NCBI GenBank assembly: GCA_020726505.1
Contig: JAHLEZ010000035.1
Location: 372,001 to 436,000, forward strand
DNA length: 64,000 nucleotides
Source: Leptodontidium sp. MPI-SDFR-AT-0119
Lineage: Eukaryota > Ascomycota > Leotiomycetes > Helotiales > Leptodontidiaceae
Direction of reading: 5' to 3'
In this document: one piece after another, positions 26,982 to 38,229 of the stretch
Layout of the letters: each line of letters opens with the position of its first letter
How positions within the stretch are numbered: the stretch's first letter is position 1
The notes under the pieces: generated by a model
The model's database searches: none
What the model was told of the DNA's origin: nothing
The model's input: the letters and a program-made list of their open reading frames with translations, nothing else
Program-made: the position numbers and the translations under genes

Positions 26982-26994
26982 AATGGCCACTCTG
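26982..26994. repeat. Right terminal inverted repeat of hAT element
   Basis: aatggccactctg, the complement of the left terminus. Confidence 0.93.
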
Positions 26995-27002
26995 CCTGAC
27001 AA
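26995..27002. repeat. Right 8-bp target-site duplication
   Basis: cctgacaa, identical to 23991-23998. Confidence 0.93.
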
Positions 27003-27234
27003 GATCTTATCTGTAAAGTTTCATGGAAAGATAGAGAGCTAGAAATCAAGATAAGTTTCAAAAGAGAGTTTACTAAAGGAATGTAAGATACCCCGAAAAA
27101 GTAAGCTAAGAGTGCTTATTCTACGGCTCGGGTGAATTGTTAACAGCTTATACATAAACCAAAATATTTATTGCAAAAGAGGTTAAAGCTTGCGCCTCCT
27201 CTTTTGCTAATGGCCTCTTGTTTCTGCTTATTAT

Positions 27235-27507
27235 TATTATCTCAATTGGCGTGTTTAAGAACTATAATACTATTAAAGATGTCTTCGCTGCTAGACCGCC
27301 ACTAGGCAGAAAGTATCGGATTATGGATTAGGCGGATGGAATGTTGAATGATCTGGTCTTTCCGAGGATGTTTATAGATGGACCGACCGAGAAGACCAAA
27401 AACGAAACCGCGGGGGCTATTAGTGTTTAGACTAGGCAAAAAGGGCTGATTTTACAGGAGGGATGGGACTTTATGCTGCCCGTTATGAAGCGCTTGTTAA
27501 GGTAAAT
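27235..27507 (+). pseudogene. Unidentified degraded coding relic
   Basis: One frame reads as protein-like sequence (PPLGRKYRIMD, stop, ADGMLNDLVFPRMFIDGP, TKNETAGAISV, stop, TRQKGLILQEGWDF) with two TAG codons where Trp is plausible (TGG to TAG). It lies in AT-rich DNA right of the hAT element. I cannot name the family; a mobile-element gene decayed by RIP is likely. Confidence 0.35.
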
Positions 27508-28092
27508 AGATGGTAAGGGGTACTCATTTGGAACAATCTCATGGTACAGTAGGCTAATTGTCAACATTACTTTGTTTAGATGCTGGTTGAGGTCACTTTT
27601 TTGGAAGGGGAATTGGTTGCTGGTAAACTTATTCGATAGACCAAATGTTGGGCGTGGTGAAGTGCCGTTCAGCTAAAGCGAGTACGGGTATTCATATCTG
27701 CGATCCGATTGCGCTGAGCCGGTCATATTCATCCTCGTTCTAGGATACAGCCAATACCAATGCGCTAGTCAAGGAGAATCGGCACCCCTATCCACTCTTA
27801 CACCGTTTGAAATGAATCTCTCTTACTCGTGGTAAAAAAGGGTGTTTGCCAGAACTGACAGCTGAGAACCTTGAAGACTAAATTTCCCGAGGCCAAGAAC
27901 TGGGTTATGATTCGAACAAGAATAATGTCACGGAAGTGTTGAAGAAAGTTGAAAAAAATGACAAATTTCAGCAGTATTGTGGTCAGTCAAGCCTTCCAAG
28001 ATTTGGTACCATAAGAACTTAAGTTAATTACTATCAATGAAAGTGTACTACCATCTCTACAACTGAAGCTCTATCTTGCTCTATGTGAATGG
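27508..28092. other. AT-rich intergenic DNA
   Basis: No gene is supported. The right end is the 3' flank of the chitinase. Confidence 0.4.
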
Positions 28093-30771
28093 TTAACCGA
28101 TGTTTTGCCCTTGGATTGCAATTCGCTCCTCTGTGCCCTCAACTCCCCACCCGCATGGTCCAGACTGGCAACCATTACCGCAGTGGGCCTTTGTTCTACC
28201 ACAGTACCCAGATGAGCTGCAACAACTTCCTTGAGGCCACAATCCGCAATATGTGCCTGTGTTTGCGACGCCGCAGGTTCCGTCCGTTGTTTCGCCACCG
28301 ATATCGCAATCCCCCGACTGACACCCCCCTCCGCAATAAGCAGCGCCACGGCCGCAGTAGCCACTACTAAAGTACACACATATGATGTTAGTAAAGACTC
28401 GGATTCAAGAGCTTCGCTTAAAAGCTGAAGTTGCCGGACTGACACTAGACTTACCTGGAGCAGCAGCTGCCGTTGGGAAAGTCTCCGCAGACAGTGTTTC
28501 CATTGGCTCTACCGCAAGTCCCGTCCGTGGTGTTAGTGGGTTCCATGCCACTCGAGAAATTGTTAGCTGAAATGTCTAGGGTACTAAATGGGGACCGCGG
28601 TGTTACCTTCCAGCTCCTGAGTAGAAATCGATGCTCCAAGTCATGGTCCCTCCAAAACACTGATTATCTGCCCAAGCCTTCTTCTGCTTTATGGTATCAG
28701 CATCATCATACCCAATCCATTGATCATCCCAGGTAATCTGCTTCATCATCGAATCGGGCAGATTTTTTGGAGTCAACCCCTTTTTTTTGATGAGCTGCTC
28801 GATCTCAACCAACGACATAACCCCCAAGGAGTTTGTGCAGACGCCGCGCTTACTAGGGCCACTGAACGGGCAGAGGAGATCATTGCAGCTCGAGCTGGTA
28901 AGAGTGTACCCCCGTCCATACAACGCGAGCCCAAAGTTGATTTTCGAGACGTCTAGCTCGGCAAACCACAAGGGAACAGTATTGTTTGCGATGTCGCGGA
29001 TATCAGCTTGGCCACGAACGATAGAACCTAAGGTTTTAACATCCGTGTCCCAAGAGCCGTGGAGGTCTTTTGGCGAGCAAATATTGGTCAGCTGTGAGTA
29101 GAATAACAGGGAACACTCCCATGTCACGAGAATCCGGAATCACGAACCATAAGCCATAAATCCAAAGAAATCTACAGAGCTCTCCATAGCCTTAGCGTCG
29201 AAATAGCGCAGATACCAATAATCTGGCGCTAATGTCATGCTGATTCCAAACCTGCTGCCGAACTTCGCCCGCATCTCTGCCATTAGAGATACTAGATTTT
29301 GCGTGTCTAGCGGGTCACCTCCACGATTTGGCTCGACGGGGTACTCCCAGTCAATATCAACGCCCTGGAAGCCGTATTTGGTCATGAAGACTTCCAGTGA
29401 ATCGATAAAAGCCTTACGGTTGGCTGGACTCGAAGCAAGCTTACTCCTGAAAAGCTGAGTATCAACATTGTGAATGGGAATGTGGATATTATGGATCGGA
29501 CAGATACAAGTACATACCATGTTCCATATGTAGGCTTACCCGGATCACTGAAATCAAAGCCTCCTACTGCTATCCAGCTGAGCAAAAAGACAAGTATGTT
29601 AGCAAATTTATTTTTATTGTCAAGACAAACAATTTGATTCGGGAAACCTACGTTTGTAGCCCTCGGCTGCGTAACGCGGTGAATTGGGTATAGAGAGCCA
29701 CATCTCCCTGATCCGCAGGTACCACGGCAAACGTGCTCGGGTCGATAGATGCGAAAGAATAGTAGAGGTGCGTGTAGCCATTGGGAAACATAGCACTGGG
29801 GCCTGTAGCAATATCACCAGGGACAATTTTATTACACAGGCGGTCGCGGCTATTGGAACCTTGATAATATCCAATGGTCCGACCGTTGGTTTTGCCGCTA
29901 CCGGTGCCGCAGGTACGGCCTTTCTTCACTTCGCAGGAGCCAAAGTCTTTTTGACAAGGCAGCGAGAGGTTTACCGGGTCGGCATTGGTGCAGTACGTGT
30001 CAGTGGTCTAAATAATATTTAGTCGGCTTGTCCTGAGATTCCGCAACGGTGTGAAGTCAGGCAGCAGGAGAGGGTACTTACTCCACACCAACCAGTTGCG
30101 GAGCAGCATAGATTCATGCCGCATTTGACTTTGCCGTCCTTGCTATAGATGCCGCACATAGCAGTTGCTTCACAACCACCAGTACACTTCGAAGATAGAT
30201 GACAGTCAGCGTATGACCATCAACATATGTCAAGACCGAGGACATAAGAACTTACATTTCCTTTGCCACAGAAGTCCGGGCCATAACCGCATATTCCTTT
30301 ATTGCTGCAGCAACTTATAGACCATCTGATGTTAGAATGCCATATCAAAACCATAGCTACTCTTGAAAGAAGACTTAGGAAACTTCTAGTCGGCTTGCTT
30401 ACCTTTTATCGGCACAGGTGCCATCCGCAAGACATTTGGTTGCATCACGGCGGGCAAGAGAATGAGTCGGCAGAGCCATAGTGTAATCGGCGTCGACATT
30501 GTGCATCGCATGCGGTGGGAAACGCTCAGGGTGTTGATGGGTCACAGCTTGGTTAGAAATGCCCTCGGAGCGTGGATAGAAGTTGAAGTGGGATGCATCG
30601 TCTGAGAACCTGTCAGCAGCTTTTTCGCACAGCAATATGTCCCGACATACCAAACTCAATCCCATCTGAGATACCAAATCTTGGTAAAGTGGATGCTTCA
30701 ACATTCTTCACGCAAGATCTGGCAAGCAGAAAGACGGAGAAGGAAGCAACGAGGTTTCGTAGAATGATCAT
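28093..30771 (-). CDS. Secreted GH18 chitinase with chitin-binding (CBM18) modules at both ends
   Basis: Ten exons: 30771-30651, 30601-30403, 30313-30256, 30186-30082, 30007-29652, 29577-29518, 29446-29148, 29066-28607, 28550-28455, 28366-28093; phases close to 675 aa. The N-terminal hydrophobic segment (LVASFSVFLLARS) is a signal peptide. Residues about 100-170 contain cysteine-rich hevein-like units (SCCSNKGICGYGPDFCG; LCCSATGWCG). The GH18 domain runs from about 195 (RTIGYYQG) through the catalytic FQGVDIDWEYP (Glu about residue 333), MAYDLHGSWD and TMTWSIDFYSG. Two CBM18 modules end the protein (DGTCGRANGNTVCG... and DGTCGVANTGTYCG..., each with SCCSSSGYCGR). The architecture is that of subgroup C fungal chitinases. 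It hydrolyses chitin outside the cell, in wall remodelling, mycoparasitism or nutrient release. The first D of the DxxDxDxE box is Q here, which occurs in family members; the catalytic E is present. Confidence 0.94.
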
Positions 30772-31836
30772 TTTCGATGAATTATTAGTTGCCGGATGCT
30801 AAAACTGCAATATGCGAGTGAGAAACGGGAGTTCAGAAATGTTATATAACAGCCTGACGTACCTTGACAAGTTTTTCCTCAAATGCTTTCACTTTGTTAT
30901 GAGTTGAGAAAGAGATACCATGGTCCAAGATATTCGCTCCTCTGAATTAATAAGTCGGGACAACCTCATGATCATACAACAAACACAGGCGCAGCAGCTC
31001 AGTAAAAGCAGAGGGATATTTTGGCCAATGAATCAAATGAGTTCGAAAGACCCTTGCTAGTGACGGATTCACCCGCCTTGGGTCGTGCCGGGTTTGAAGC
31101 TTGTTTAGGGTTAGAGAGATCTCCACAGAGGCGGCGGATACTCGGGCGTTCTTTAGTGGCGGTAGCCAAGAGCCTCGTGGCGACGAAGGCAGCTAGTGTC
31201 TCCCGTTAAACGATATCAAATTAGAAAGCTATCAAACTTGAGACTCTCATAGGTTGTCTCGTCTAGTGATTGGACTTTTCACTACGTACATTACCTAGAA
31301 AGCGCACTTCATGGCGGAGTAGTGGCGACAAAAGCGAGTTTTGCCGGTAAGCATATGAGGTATTTCGGATAACCTCGGTCAATCGTCAAGCTTCTCAACC
31401 AATTCGTTCGTTTTATTCTGGGTTTTAATGCTTGTATCCTGGAGCAGGCCGGATTAGAAGGGAAGTTGGTGGGTTGAGACCATGTCTTCATCCTTGCAAT
31501 TGCACATCACAAAAGAATTCAATAACAACTCGTTTAACACAACCTGGTTTTACCAAGCCAATCTACGAAGTAACGAATCCCAACGAGTTCAAGAACGGAT
31601 TTGATTTCCCAACTGGTCGGTGAGGATGTTCGAGGTCGGTCATGACCAAAACCGGCAATCCAAGGGATTTACTTGTTGGTTCTCATATAAGTGCTGGAAG
31701 TCTGTAAACTTCCTGCCAAAGCTGGGATTGTTTGTTTCAAGATTTGAGACTCGGGAGTTAAGCAAGACGAACACGCCAGAACCCCAACATTCGTTCTTTC
31801 CACGAGCTTCGACATCAACTGATCGTCGTATTCAAC
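30772..31836. promoter_or_regulatory. Divergent promoter region between GH18 and GH16 genes
   Basis: The chitinase starts at 30771 on the minus strand and the GH16 gene at 31837 on the plus strand, so this 1.07 kb carries both promoters. I see no clear operator or coding frame in it. Confidence 0.5.
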
Positions 31837-32983
31837 ATGTATCCCGCCGCTATTGCAGGCTTCGCTTTGCTATGGTGTAAGTCTTGTCCGCGACTCTTTG
31901 AATTTGTTATGTTTGAGCCTTTGCAAAATTGCTAACCAAACTCCATGAAGACGACTCATTCACCCGATTTACTAGTCCCCCGGAAAGGCCATATCGTTAC
32001 TGGGATGCGATCAAGAAATATGACCTCAATGACAATAATCGTGAGCGACAATACTATGATACGAACATAGAATTGACCTACATGAAGTCTTATCCGCCGT
32101 CCGCGCCAGGAAGCAATCCAGACCAGTTGTTCATCACGCCGCAGTTCAAGGATGGCCAATGGAAATCCGCTCGTCTCGAGGGTAAAGTGGCCCACAAATG
32201 CGACGAGGGTAAGGCCCTCATCTTGCAAGCCGAACTTCAAGTAGGCACTGCATCGTCCGATAAGCAAGCCGGTGTCTGGCCTGCCTTCTGGGCTCTGGGC
32301 GAGAGCCTGTACAAAGAAGGAAGTGAAAAGAAACCGTGGCCACTGTGCGGAGAGTGGGACATCTTTGAGACCTCAGACGGGCATGACTGGAATCTTGCTT
32401 CAGTACATTGGGCGTCCCCTGCTGCTCCGGACGCCGAAAAGAACTTCCCAGAGGGTGTCGACAACACGAACGTTGACCAACATTGGCACGAGTACGATCA
32501 TACAGTATGTGTTATCTTTTCCCCCAAACCTGTCCGCGATCTGGAAATCTGGGATTTTATCCTTGGTTCATGATGCTCCAATTCCAAGACATCTGTGCCA
32601 AACACCTGCTAAAGTTTTGATCAGAAGTTCCATACCTGGGCGATCCAAGTCGATCGTAGGCCGTCCAACTGGAAAGATGAGACTATACAATGTACGTACA
32701 CCTTTTAGTACCTCGGAGTTTACGTGGACGCCTTGTGATATGTTCTGACTGAGATTCTATAGTTAAGATGGACGGCAACGTGTATTTCGAGATCAAAGGG
32801 AGTGATATCAAGATTGAGGAAGAGTGGGCGATTCTTGCGTATCAGGCTTATTTTCCTGTTTTAAATGTCGCGATTGGGTCAAATTTTCCACGATCTGCTG
32901 GAATTCCTAATACTGCGGATCCTACGACTGGGCTTGATATTGGGATGACGGTTAACTATGTGGCATTCTATGAGTCAGAGTGA
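31837..32983 (+). CDS. GH16-family glycoside hydrolase (beta-glucanase/transglycosylase type)
   Basis: Exons 31837-31876, 31951-32504, 32625-32691 and 32763-32983 give 293 aa. The signature is the GH16 active site, here CGEWDIFETSDG (ExDxxE: nucleophile E, D, acid/base E), preceded by GVWPAFWALGES and followed by ASVHW, HWHEYDHT and the KFHTWAIQVDRRPSNWKD/TIQFKMDGNVYFEI strands, ending with the typical MTVNYVAFYES. GH16 fungal enzymes cut or rearrange beta-1,3(4)-glucans outside the cell. The N-terminus is short (MYPAAIAGFALLW), a weak signal peptide split by intron 1, so the first exon could be longer or different. The chitinase is divergent to the left and a CBM18 protein follows to the right. 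Confidence 0.9.
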
Positions 32984-34354
32984 AATTTTGGTAGTTTTGG
33001 TAGTTTTCAAGAACGTTTACATTGTACTGATTGTTGAGATTCAAACTGATTTCACAAATGCTCTTGTGAGATTAGAGCTCTGGGATATTACCACAGGGAT
33101 CACTGAAATTATCTTTACGTAGTCAAATACAACAACTCTTAGATATTGATTCCGATAGAAGATAGCCTGCAGATTACAGACATCCTTTGTCAAAACATGC
33201 CTGGGCAGCATTGTTGTTCTCAATGAAAATGAGACCTTTCAAGGCCGTCAGCTAGAAACTCTGTTTACCCAATTTGTCCACGCCGGCATCCCCAAATACT
33301 GGATACACGGAAGGTTGAGCAATGCGCAATTGGGTCAGTTCTCGTGCCAGGACCCTCGACAGACGCCTCGATATGCTCATCACTTTACCCATGCAATCAG
33401 CTGTATCAAAATGGCTTTTTAATCCCCGCGGCCGTAGATCGAGATTTTCTTCGTCGAAACCCCTGGCGAGAAAGGTTCTGCTTCGTTCTGCTTCCGTGGC
33501 AAGGCGACGCTTGGCAGTGGAATGCATAAGCAGCTTACAATCTCCTGATCGTAAAATTTCTAACTAATATCTGTATTCCACGAATCCAGAAGTCCATCGC
33601 GTAAGTGTAGTCCCCTGTGCAGAACTGCGCACGTTGTCAGCAATCCGTGATAGGCAATATCTCCATTTACCTAGGTATCCCGTACCAGATGGAGTTCTCG
33701 GTCATGAGCCTAGCCCCCTGACATGCACATTAGACGCACCAGCCAATCAAGCTGTGCCGTACCCCAGGAATCAGCAACCCGCCCTAATAAAACTGACGAT
33801 ATTTTCATTGATCGTATGCAAGTAACCTCGGATTCTTGTTGCTTTACCCTGGATTCTGCTCTTTTGGTAGCTCCATGCACGTTCAATGGTCAGCCGCTTT
33901 GTCTTTGACTCTAGTACACTATTGACGTAAAATCAATCCTTTCTAGGATCTTTTGACATGTGGGAGCTTTTCTCCGGTTTTCTTAATTTGGAACGGGTCG
34001 GAAAAGTTTTCATCTACAGGGAGCGAAAGGCGGCAGCATTAGCCTGTTCCTTTTACGAGAGGCACAGAGGAAACTAACAGTAATTATGCAGTCATATGGG
34101 CGGCAGTCTTCAAGGGACATTTCAGGGAATCGATGAGTTTTCAGTCAATCAGTGGATAGACGGAGTAATTGTGGACTCTATACCACTTTAACATCAGTTG
34201 CACGCTCTAGAGCCGTTTTCAGTCATGACAATTTCCGAGAATCACAGCAGGTACAAATATGCAACCTTGTCCATCCATTATACCTCGCATCACTTTTGAC
34301 TTTCCACTCTTCAAACAAACACCACGCTCTCGAATTCCTTCAGCATCATTGAAA
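32984..34354. other. Intergenic
   Basis: 1.4 kb with only short frames lacking domain or splice support. The last 100 bases are the leader of the CBM18 protein. Confidence 0.45.
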
Positions 34355-34892
34355 ATGTATCCTCAAAGCCTTTCCTCTTTGCTCCTTGCTCCTCTTCTTC
34401 TCCAGATTATCACTGTCGGGGCACAGCGTTCTCCAGATGGGACCTGTGGAATGATAGAAGCTGGCAACAACAACGGATACAAATGCCTCTCGGACCGACC
34501 CTGTTGCAGCTCAAGTGGTTATTGTGGATCGGGGGATTCCTACTGTCTGACTTCGACGGGATGTCAGTCTCAATACTCATACCAGGCCAACGCCGAAACG
34601 CCTAGTCTACCTGCCTGCTATGCACCTGTTGACGGCCAAACACTCTCACCCGATAACACTTGTGGTAAGAATGGTGCCGGTGCCTTCGGCTATCGATGCC
34701 ACGAACCTCTGCGTTGTTGTTCTATGTAGTAAGTCACTCTAGTATTATTCCAAAACTCATCGACATGGGCAGGTGATCAAGAAGAATACTAATGAGTTCC
34801 ATAGCGGATACTGTGGCAACACTGAGGATTATTGTCAGAAAGTGAACGGCTGCCAGAAGGGATATGGATTTTGCGTTCCAAATGATGCTTAG
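34355..34892 (+). CDS. Small secreted protein with two CBM18-like chitin-binding modules
   Basis: Exons 34355-34728 and 34805-34892 give 153 aa. Residues 1-23 are a signal peptide (SLLLAPLLLQIITVGA, then Q). Two cysteine-rich modules follow, each with the hevein-like CCSxxGYCG core: residues about 31-72 (TCGMIEAG ... CCSSSGYCGSGDSYC ... GCQ) and about 104-147 (TCGKNGAG ... RCCSM/YGYCGNTEDYC ... GCQ). The second core is split by the intron (gtaagt donor; TA+C gives the Tyr). There is no enzyme domain. By family it would bind chitin oligomers or wall chitin. Such proteins can shield hyphae from host chitinases, but that role is inference. Confidence 0.88.
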
Positions 34893-35095
34893 GTATACCT
34901 TGATGATATACTCTGGACATGTCGTGCTCGTTTAGCATTTGAAGCTGGGACGTAAAACTGCAGAAAGGATGAAGGGGCCAGATGGAAAAGCAACAAGGCT
35001 ACTTATGTGTATAAATGTAGCTAGATAAGATAACTCATCTTCCCAACTACGAAGGCTGCTGCCAGAGCTTCAATGCCGTCTCTTCTTAGAGCGAG

Positions 35096-35458
35096 CTAAT
35101 GACCTGATTTTCCATATAGCCCCAGAAGTTGTTGAAAGCGACTCCTTCCTGATAATATCGAACCCCCATAGACTTGAAGGACATCTGTTGATGCCTCGCT
35201 GAGCATATGTACCAAGCTTAATCCTTCAATGCGCTGCTTAGGTTTCACATCGTCAGAGAGACGATCCCTTAGATCTTGCAGTATTATTTTGTACGAGACA
35301 GCTGTCTCTCCTGAGATGCATCGCAGAGATCGTTTTGGTGGGTGCTTAGAGTTGGCAAAACGACGAATAGAGTTGGTCGGTTCGGTAGTGCCATTTGCGA
35401 AGTCTTTTCGGATGGATAGCCAGTAGTTTTACGAAAGAGAAATAAGACCACGATTATC
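35096..35458 (-). pseudogene. Unidentified coding relic
   Basis: One minus-strand frame is protein-like over about 120 codons (NYWLSIRKDFANGTTEPT, RCISGETAVSYKIILQDLRD, RIEGLSLVHMLSEASTDVLQ) with a single internal stop (TAA where an Arg or Gln codon is plausible) and no start codon. I cannot name it. It lies beside the BTB pseudogene in decayed DNA. Confidence 0.4.
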
Positions 35459-35513
35459 AAACTCCCAAGACTCCGGGGGCAACAGAAACCCCTTCGCTGA
35501 CCACAGGGTTATC

Positions 35514-36447
35514 CTAGTCACAACCCTTCGCCATCCTCAGTATAAGATCCACTGCAAAGTCCCTCACCTCTCTAATAAGTTCCTGAAACGGAACCTTCTA
35601 AAGAAGATCCTACTTGTGCGAGGCCACTACACCCACCACAATATTCCTTATTCTGTCTGAGTCAGTGTTGTTCGATGTCGAGTATACTTCGCGAATAGCA
35701 CCAGGAAACGTATCACTAATCCAATGCTGTTGTAGTTGCCGCTCAAACTTTTTGCATGTAATTAACTTCAGCTCCTCTATTCGAAACATATCTACGAGAG
35801 CAAACACTCGTGAGTGTTTAAATAACTCAAGGTCATCACTTGTAATATGTTAATCTCGGCAATTCAGCGAAATAGCAACAGACTTTCAAAGTACAAAGTT
35901 TTAGAGGTTTTTCATCAGAATAATTCCCTATATAAATATAGCGAAGCACTCGCCAAAGAGCATGCGAGCTATCCTTCTCAAAACTGATCTCGTTTATTAT
36001 ACCTTCATTAAACCCGCTTTAGAATACACCGTCGAAGTACGGGCAACGGGTCCCCAGAATAACTCAGTGTGTTACAAGGGGGATCCCCGATTATCCGAGA
36101 TATATGGTCACATCGGGGTGTTTGCCGTTATTGAATAAGCTAAAATGTGGTTAGCACTACTATACAAATCCTGAAGTCGGTATATCTCACCTACCAAATG
36201 CTGTTTCAAAACCTGAATCGAGTCCCTCGGGAATGACTCGCGCCATTACTGTGAAGTCATGGTGAGGACATTCGACTGTGGAGCTAATTGGCAGAATGCT
36301 CGAGCCTGTGGCGACTGCTGTCTTCGATTGCGTTCTCGACCTTGTGCCGATTGCTCCGGCCCTCGATGCTACTCGCGGTCTCTGGGTGATTGTAGTTGTA
36401 GACGTCGTATTTCCGCTTGTAACGACACTAGCACAGTAACTCACCAT
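35514..36447 (-). pseudogene. BTB/POZ-domain gene, inactivated by five stops
   Basis: Exon 1 is 36447-36191, exon 2 36139 to about 35873, and exon 3 about 35812-35514. After a Ser/Thr-rich N-terminus comes the BTB fold: SLFNNGKHPDVTIYLG, stop, SGIPLVTH, stop, VILGTRCPYFDGVF, stop, SGFNEG, then ALWRVLRYIYIGNYSDEKP. After an intron come DDLELFKHSRVFALVDMFRIEELK, FERQLQQHW, VVASHK, stop, DLL, stop, KVPFQELIREV. Functional fungal relatives use BTB as a protein-interaction or cullin-3 adaptor domain. Introns still have usable splice sites. Most stops are TAA/TAG explained by a C-to-T or G-to-A change, as in RIP. The frame is long, so inactivation seems not very old. Confidence 0.8.
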
Positions 36448-37221
36448 ACGTTCCTTCTACTCCTACCACTCTAATCCTATTAATATCCAAGCCAACCTTT
36501 AAATATATTGTCTGTCCAATACAAATTCCGAGTGCATATTAGCATATCACTTGCAAGAGTGGTCCGAGTTATTCCCAGAAAAATCCCATTCTATTATAGG
36601 AATTCCAAGAACTCATCCAAAATAAACCCCCACTCCCAGTAACGGATCATGAAAATAATCAACGCCCGATGTCTCTAGACTCTCTTCCCAAATTCCCCAG
36701 TCTAGCTACCTTCTTGAAAAGCTTGCACTTAGTATTCGCTCCTTTTTTCTTTCTTCTTCTTCGGGGCTTGGGATCCTTCCATCCATAGGACGCATGAAGT
36801 AACCCCAATGCTGAGCAAAACTTACAACTGTCCTGTCTACCCGCTTCATTCTTGCTGACATTAAACGAAGTTACGAAATACTTAAGACTTGTTGCAACTT
36901 GTTCGGAGCATTTCATAACGCCAGTAAGTTCAATCTCAGTTTATCCATTCTCTCAATGACATTATTCAATCCTACATCCCATCCCATCTCCTACAATCCA
37001 ATTCCTTCAAGCCACTACTCCCTACATCTCTACACAACCTCAAAATATCTCCCTAACATGAATACAAAATCCAAACTCCCCAAGCCAAAATGCATACCAC
37101 AAACTCCTACATATACTATACGTTACAAGAATCCTAAACGCGCCCAGATATGAAGTCTAAATAAAGAACAATATCTCAACACACACACACTTAGAACAAG
37201 CATCCTTTCCAAATTCCACCC

Positions 37222-37258
<37 letters not shown>

Positions 37259-38229
37259 ACACCAATCCTGAAATCGAGAGAAATGTTAATAAACAAATTA
37301 GCAAAATACAAACCCCCATCTCACCTAACATCTCGGACTCCAATCCACCGCTCCCACCGCATAACAAACTTCTCAAGTAAACGAAGACAAACAAACAAGC
37401 ATACTCAGAAAATCGAGAAGCAATAAAAAAAGCCAATTCGCAATCCACAAATATAACAGCTAAAGCAACAAACAAAAACCAAGCCACTAAAGAAAAAAAG
37501 AGGTGTGTATGCGAGAGAGGCTCAGAGAGCCGTAGAACATGAAAAGCAACGTTTTTTATTCCAAAAAAAGAAACGGAAGTCGAAGAAAACAATTAGCAGT
37601 GAAGGGTGTTATGTATATTTACTTACACCCATCTCGAAATTCCAGAGTTCCTTTAAACTCTCTCTTTCCTTCTTTCCTTACTTCAGGTACTTACTACTCA
37701 TACCCCGCTCGTATCTCACTAAATGCTCAGTACAAAGTACTTTCTACACATTCCTCTTGGCCTTGCTCTGCTACACTCTGCTCCGCCATGTTCTGCACAA
37801 TTACAATACCTTACAGGCACACTTTCAGCAAGAATACAACGGAAAGTTTATGGAGAGGAGTTGCTTCTGCTCGGGTTGCTGGTGTAAATACTATCAAGAC
37901 ATGGGGAAGCATTAAGTGCCTAGGTGCTTTGATACTGCTGGGGTAGAGCAAGATGTGTGGACTTGGCCATCCTCGGGGGGTTTAAACATCACATTTCCAG
38001 AGCCTCTCAGACTCGGAGAACCAAGGCCACAGCCAACTAATATCAAAGCAAGTTCACAGTACAGCCATCGGACAGAAAGGAAAAATCACGCTTCCTGAAA
38101 GCAACCGCGTTCGCCATTCCATTTGATGCCATCATATCGCTATAATACAGCCTTTCATGCCATGTCCATCATGCCAAGTACCCATCATCCATCCATCCTC
38201 ACATGCACCCCATCCACATCCACTCCCCT
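36448..38229. other. Intergenic with low-complexity sequence
   Basis: No gene is supported. It contains a pyrimidine-rich stretch (36950-37110), a CA microsatellite near 37178-37190 and the C homopolymer below. The right 250 bases are probably the 3' UTR of the proteasome gene. Confidence 0.45.
37223..37256 (+). repeat. C homopolymer (34 bases)
   Basis: An uninterrupted run of C on the plus strand, preceded by ct. Length is probably unstable. Confidence 0.9.

Larger units (their letters stand above)
23999..26994 (-). mobile_element. Complete hAT-superfamily DNA transposon (2,996 bp), defective transposase
   Basis: The element is bounded by perfect 13-bp terminal inverted repeats (cagagtggccatt at 23999-24011 and its complement at 26982-26994), and these by an 8-bp direct duplication. 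Subterminal regions on both sides are crowded with gctga/tcagc motifs (24012-24125 and 26865-26980), as expected for hAT transposase binding sites. It carries one minus-strand hAT transposase gene. The perfect duplication suggests a fairly recent insertion; the transposase itself has three in-frame stops, so the copy should be non-autonomous. Confidence 0.95.

Noticed and set aside
33252..33567. Overlapping 80-90 codon frames on both strands
   Set aside because: No domain and no preferred strand; likely chance.
36187..36474. Independent small gene
   Set aside because: The minus-strand frame is exon 1 of the BTB pseudogene and the plus-strand frame is its shadow.
37123..37592. Glycine-run proteins on the minus strand
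   Set aside because: Created by the C homopolymer at 37223-37256; no supporting motifs.
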